From Sulfurimonas sp. (lineage in GTDB: Bacteria > Campylobacterota > Campylobacteria > Campylobacterales > Sulfurimonadaceae), in contig JAUZSC010000008.1 of NCBI GenBank assembly GCA_030949825.1, forward strand, positions 186,001-250,000: a stretch of DNA of 64,000 bases, in the 5' to 3' direction. A program made the translations under genes and the position numbers. The first letter of the stretch is position 1. Each line of letters opens with the position of its first letter. This document shows positions 63,645 through 64,000 of the stretch, in pieces. Under the pieces are notes generated by a model, which was given only the letters and a program-made list of their open reading frames with translations, searched no databases and was not told the origin of the DNA.

Positions 63645-64000
63645 CTAACGAACTTTAGCAGCCATTTCATCTTTTAAATCCAAATAGACTTTGGCATACA
63701 TACCTGGGAAAATCATATCATTTGTTTTTTCAAAGTGAATACGGATTTTAAATGTATGCGACATAGGATTTGCACTAGGAACAATTGCTTTAATATATCC
63801 AGATGCTTTATAATCAAGTGAAGGAATAGTAATATCTACCACTTTATTATCGCGTACATATTTTAAATCAGATTCTGCAACTTCTGCTTGAATCTCTAAA
63901 TGATCCATATCTACAATAATCATAGCAAGCATTCCGGGTCCAATCATATCTCCAACACGGATTCTCTTTTCTACTAGCACTCCATCATTAGGAGCAAGCA
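63645..64000 (-). CDS. HlyD/RND periplasmic adaptor, C-terminal part, cut by the window end
   Basis: The frame runs from beyond the right edge (last codon seen before MLVEKR is in LAPNDG) to TAG 63647-63645. It shows the barrel-sandwich end (VLVEKRIRVGDMIGPGMLAM), the beta-barrel (LEIQAEVAESDLKYV) and the membrane-proximal part (IHFEKTNDMIFPGMYAKV). It belongs to the membrane fusion family. The partner transporter is not in the window to the right, so it may serve the MMPL set or a further pump. Confidence 0.8.
   Translation of the reverse strand, partial: LAPNDGVLVEKRIRVGDMIGPGMLAMIIVDMDHLEIQAEVAESDLKYVRDNKVVDITIPSLDYKASGYIKAIVPSANPMSHTFKIRIHFEKTNDMIFPGMYAKVYLDLKDEMAAKVR

Noticed and set aside
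1..64000. CRISPR array, rRNA or prophage structural genes
   Set aside because: No regularly spaced repeats, no rRNA-like conserved stretches and no phage head, tail or lysis genes were seen.

Overview
The window reads as a chromosomal segment of an AT-rich, free-living member of the Campylobacterota, most like Sulfurimonas and its relatives. The evidence is the protein style (short gltX-type GluRS, tex, an SO_0444-type Cu/Zn permease, a small TolC/CusB/CusA set, a Cys-rich SEL1/Hcp-type protein), tightly packed genes with frequent ATGA overlaps, and many c-di-GMP enzymes. No rRNA, tRNA or CRISPR array was recognised. The assignment rests on family resemblance only.

Left edge (1-6943) is a mobile-element graveyard. 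A serine recombinase gene is followed by an IS3-family copy, a second inverted and truncated IS3 copy, an IS5-type element with 15-bp inverted repeats, and half of an IS1634-type transposase gene. Fragments of host genes lie between them. A 13-base motif followed each time by a different palindrome occurs three times, and two of the copies form a 21-bp direct repeat around the whole block.

The middle (6944-31217) is ordinary accessory and core chromosome: a GAF protein, an ArsC-like reductase, a dCMP-deaminase-type enzyme, a large CACHE-GGDEF-EAL protein, a SurA-like chaperone, gltX, a Cu/Zn permease, an ABC exporter, an EF-hand-like protein, and a response-regulator diguanylate cyclase. These are followed by a complete Cus-type metal efflux locus (two-component system, YtkA-like protein, CusC, CusB, CusA), a GMC dehydrogenase operon, an HD-GYP phosphodiesterase and a GNAT enzyme.

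From 31234 to 43218 the region is richer in accessory genes. It holds a Met/Cys-rich protein with GKCG repeats (a candidate copper-binding modified peptide), the wreck of a second two-component system, a GlcG/HbpS protein with a divergent HxlR regulator, a DUF234 protein and a heme-binding-type GGDEF-EAL sensor. It also holds an operon that joins a TonB-dependent receptor, a YfiR-like periplasmic protein and a PAS-GGDEF-EAL enzyme, which looks like a route from the outer membrane to c-di-GMP. Two small unknown proteins and an Hcp-like protein follow.

From 43234 to the right edge are tex, an orphan adenine methylase, an ABC-F ATPase, a GNAT, a YgjP-type peptidase, a glutathione peroxidase, a K+ channel pair, DbpA, YwbE, a BrnT/BrnA-type toxin-antitoxin with a consensus promoter, a SpoU methylase, an EAL-HDOD protein, a CitE-like protein coupled to a DUF4143 ATPase, and a probable envelope lipid-transport set (MMPL/RND exporter, outer-membrane barrel, LolA-like protein, HlyD-type adaptor) interrupted by an Rpn nuclease gene.

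At least nine single-base frameshifts interrupt otherwise intact genes, and most lie in A/T runs of six to nine. Such genes are called disrupted as sequenced. Consensus sequencing error is the simplest explanation for the housekeeping ones such as tex.
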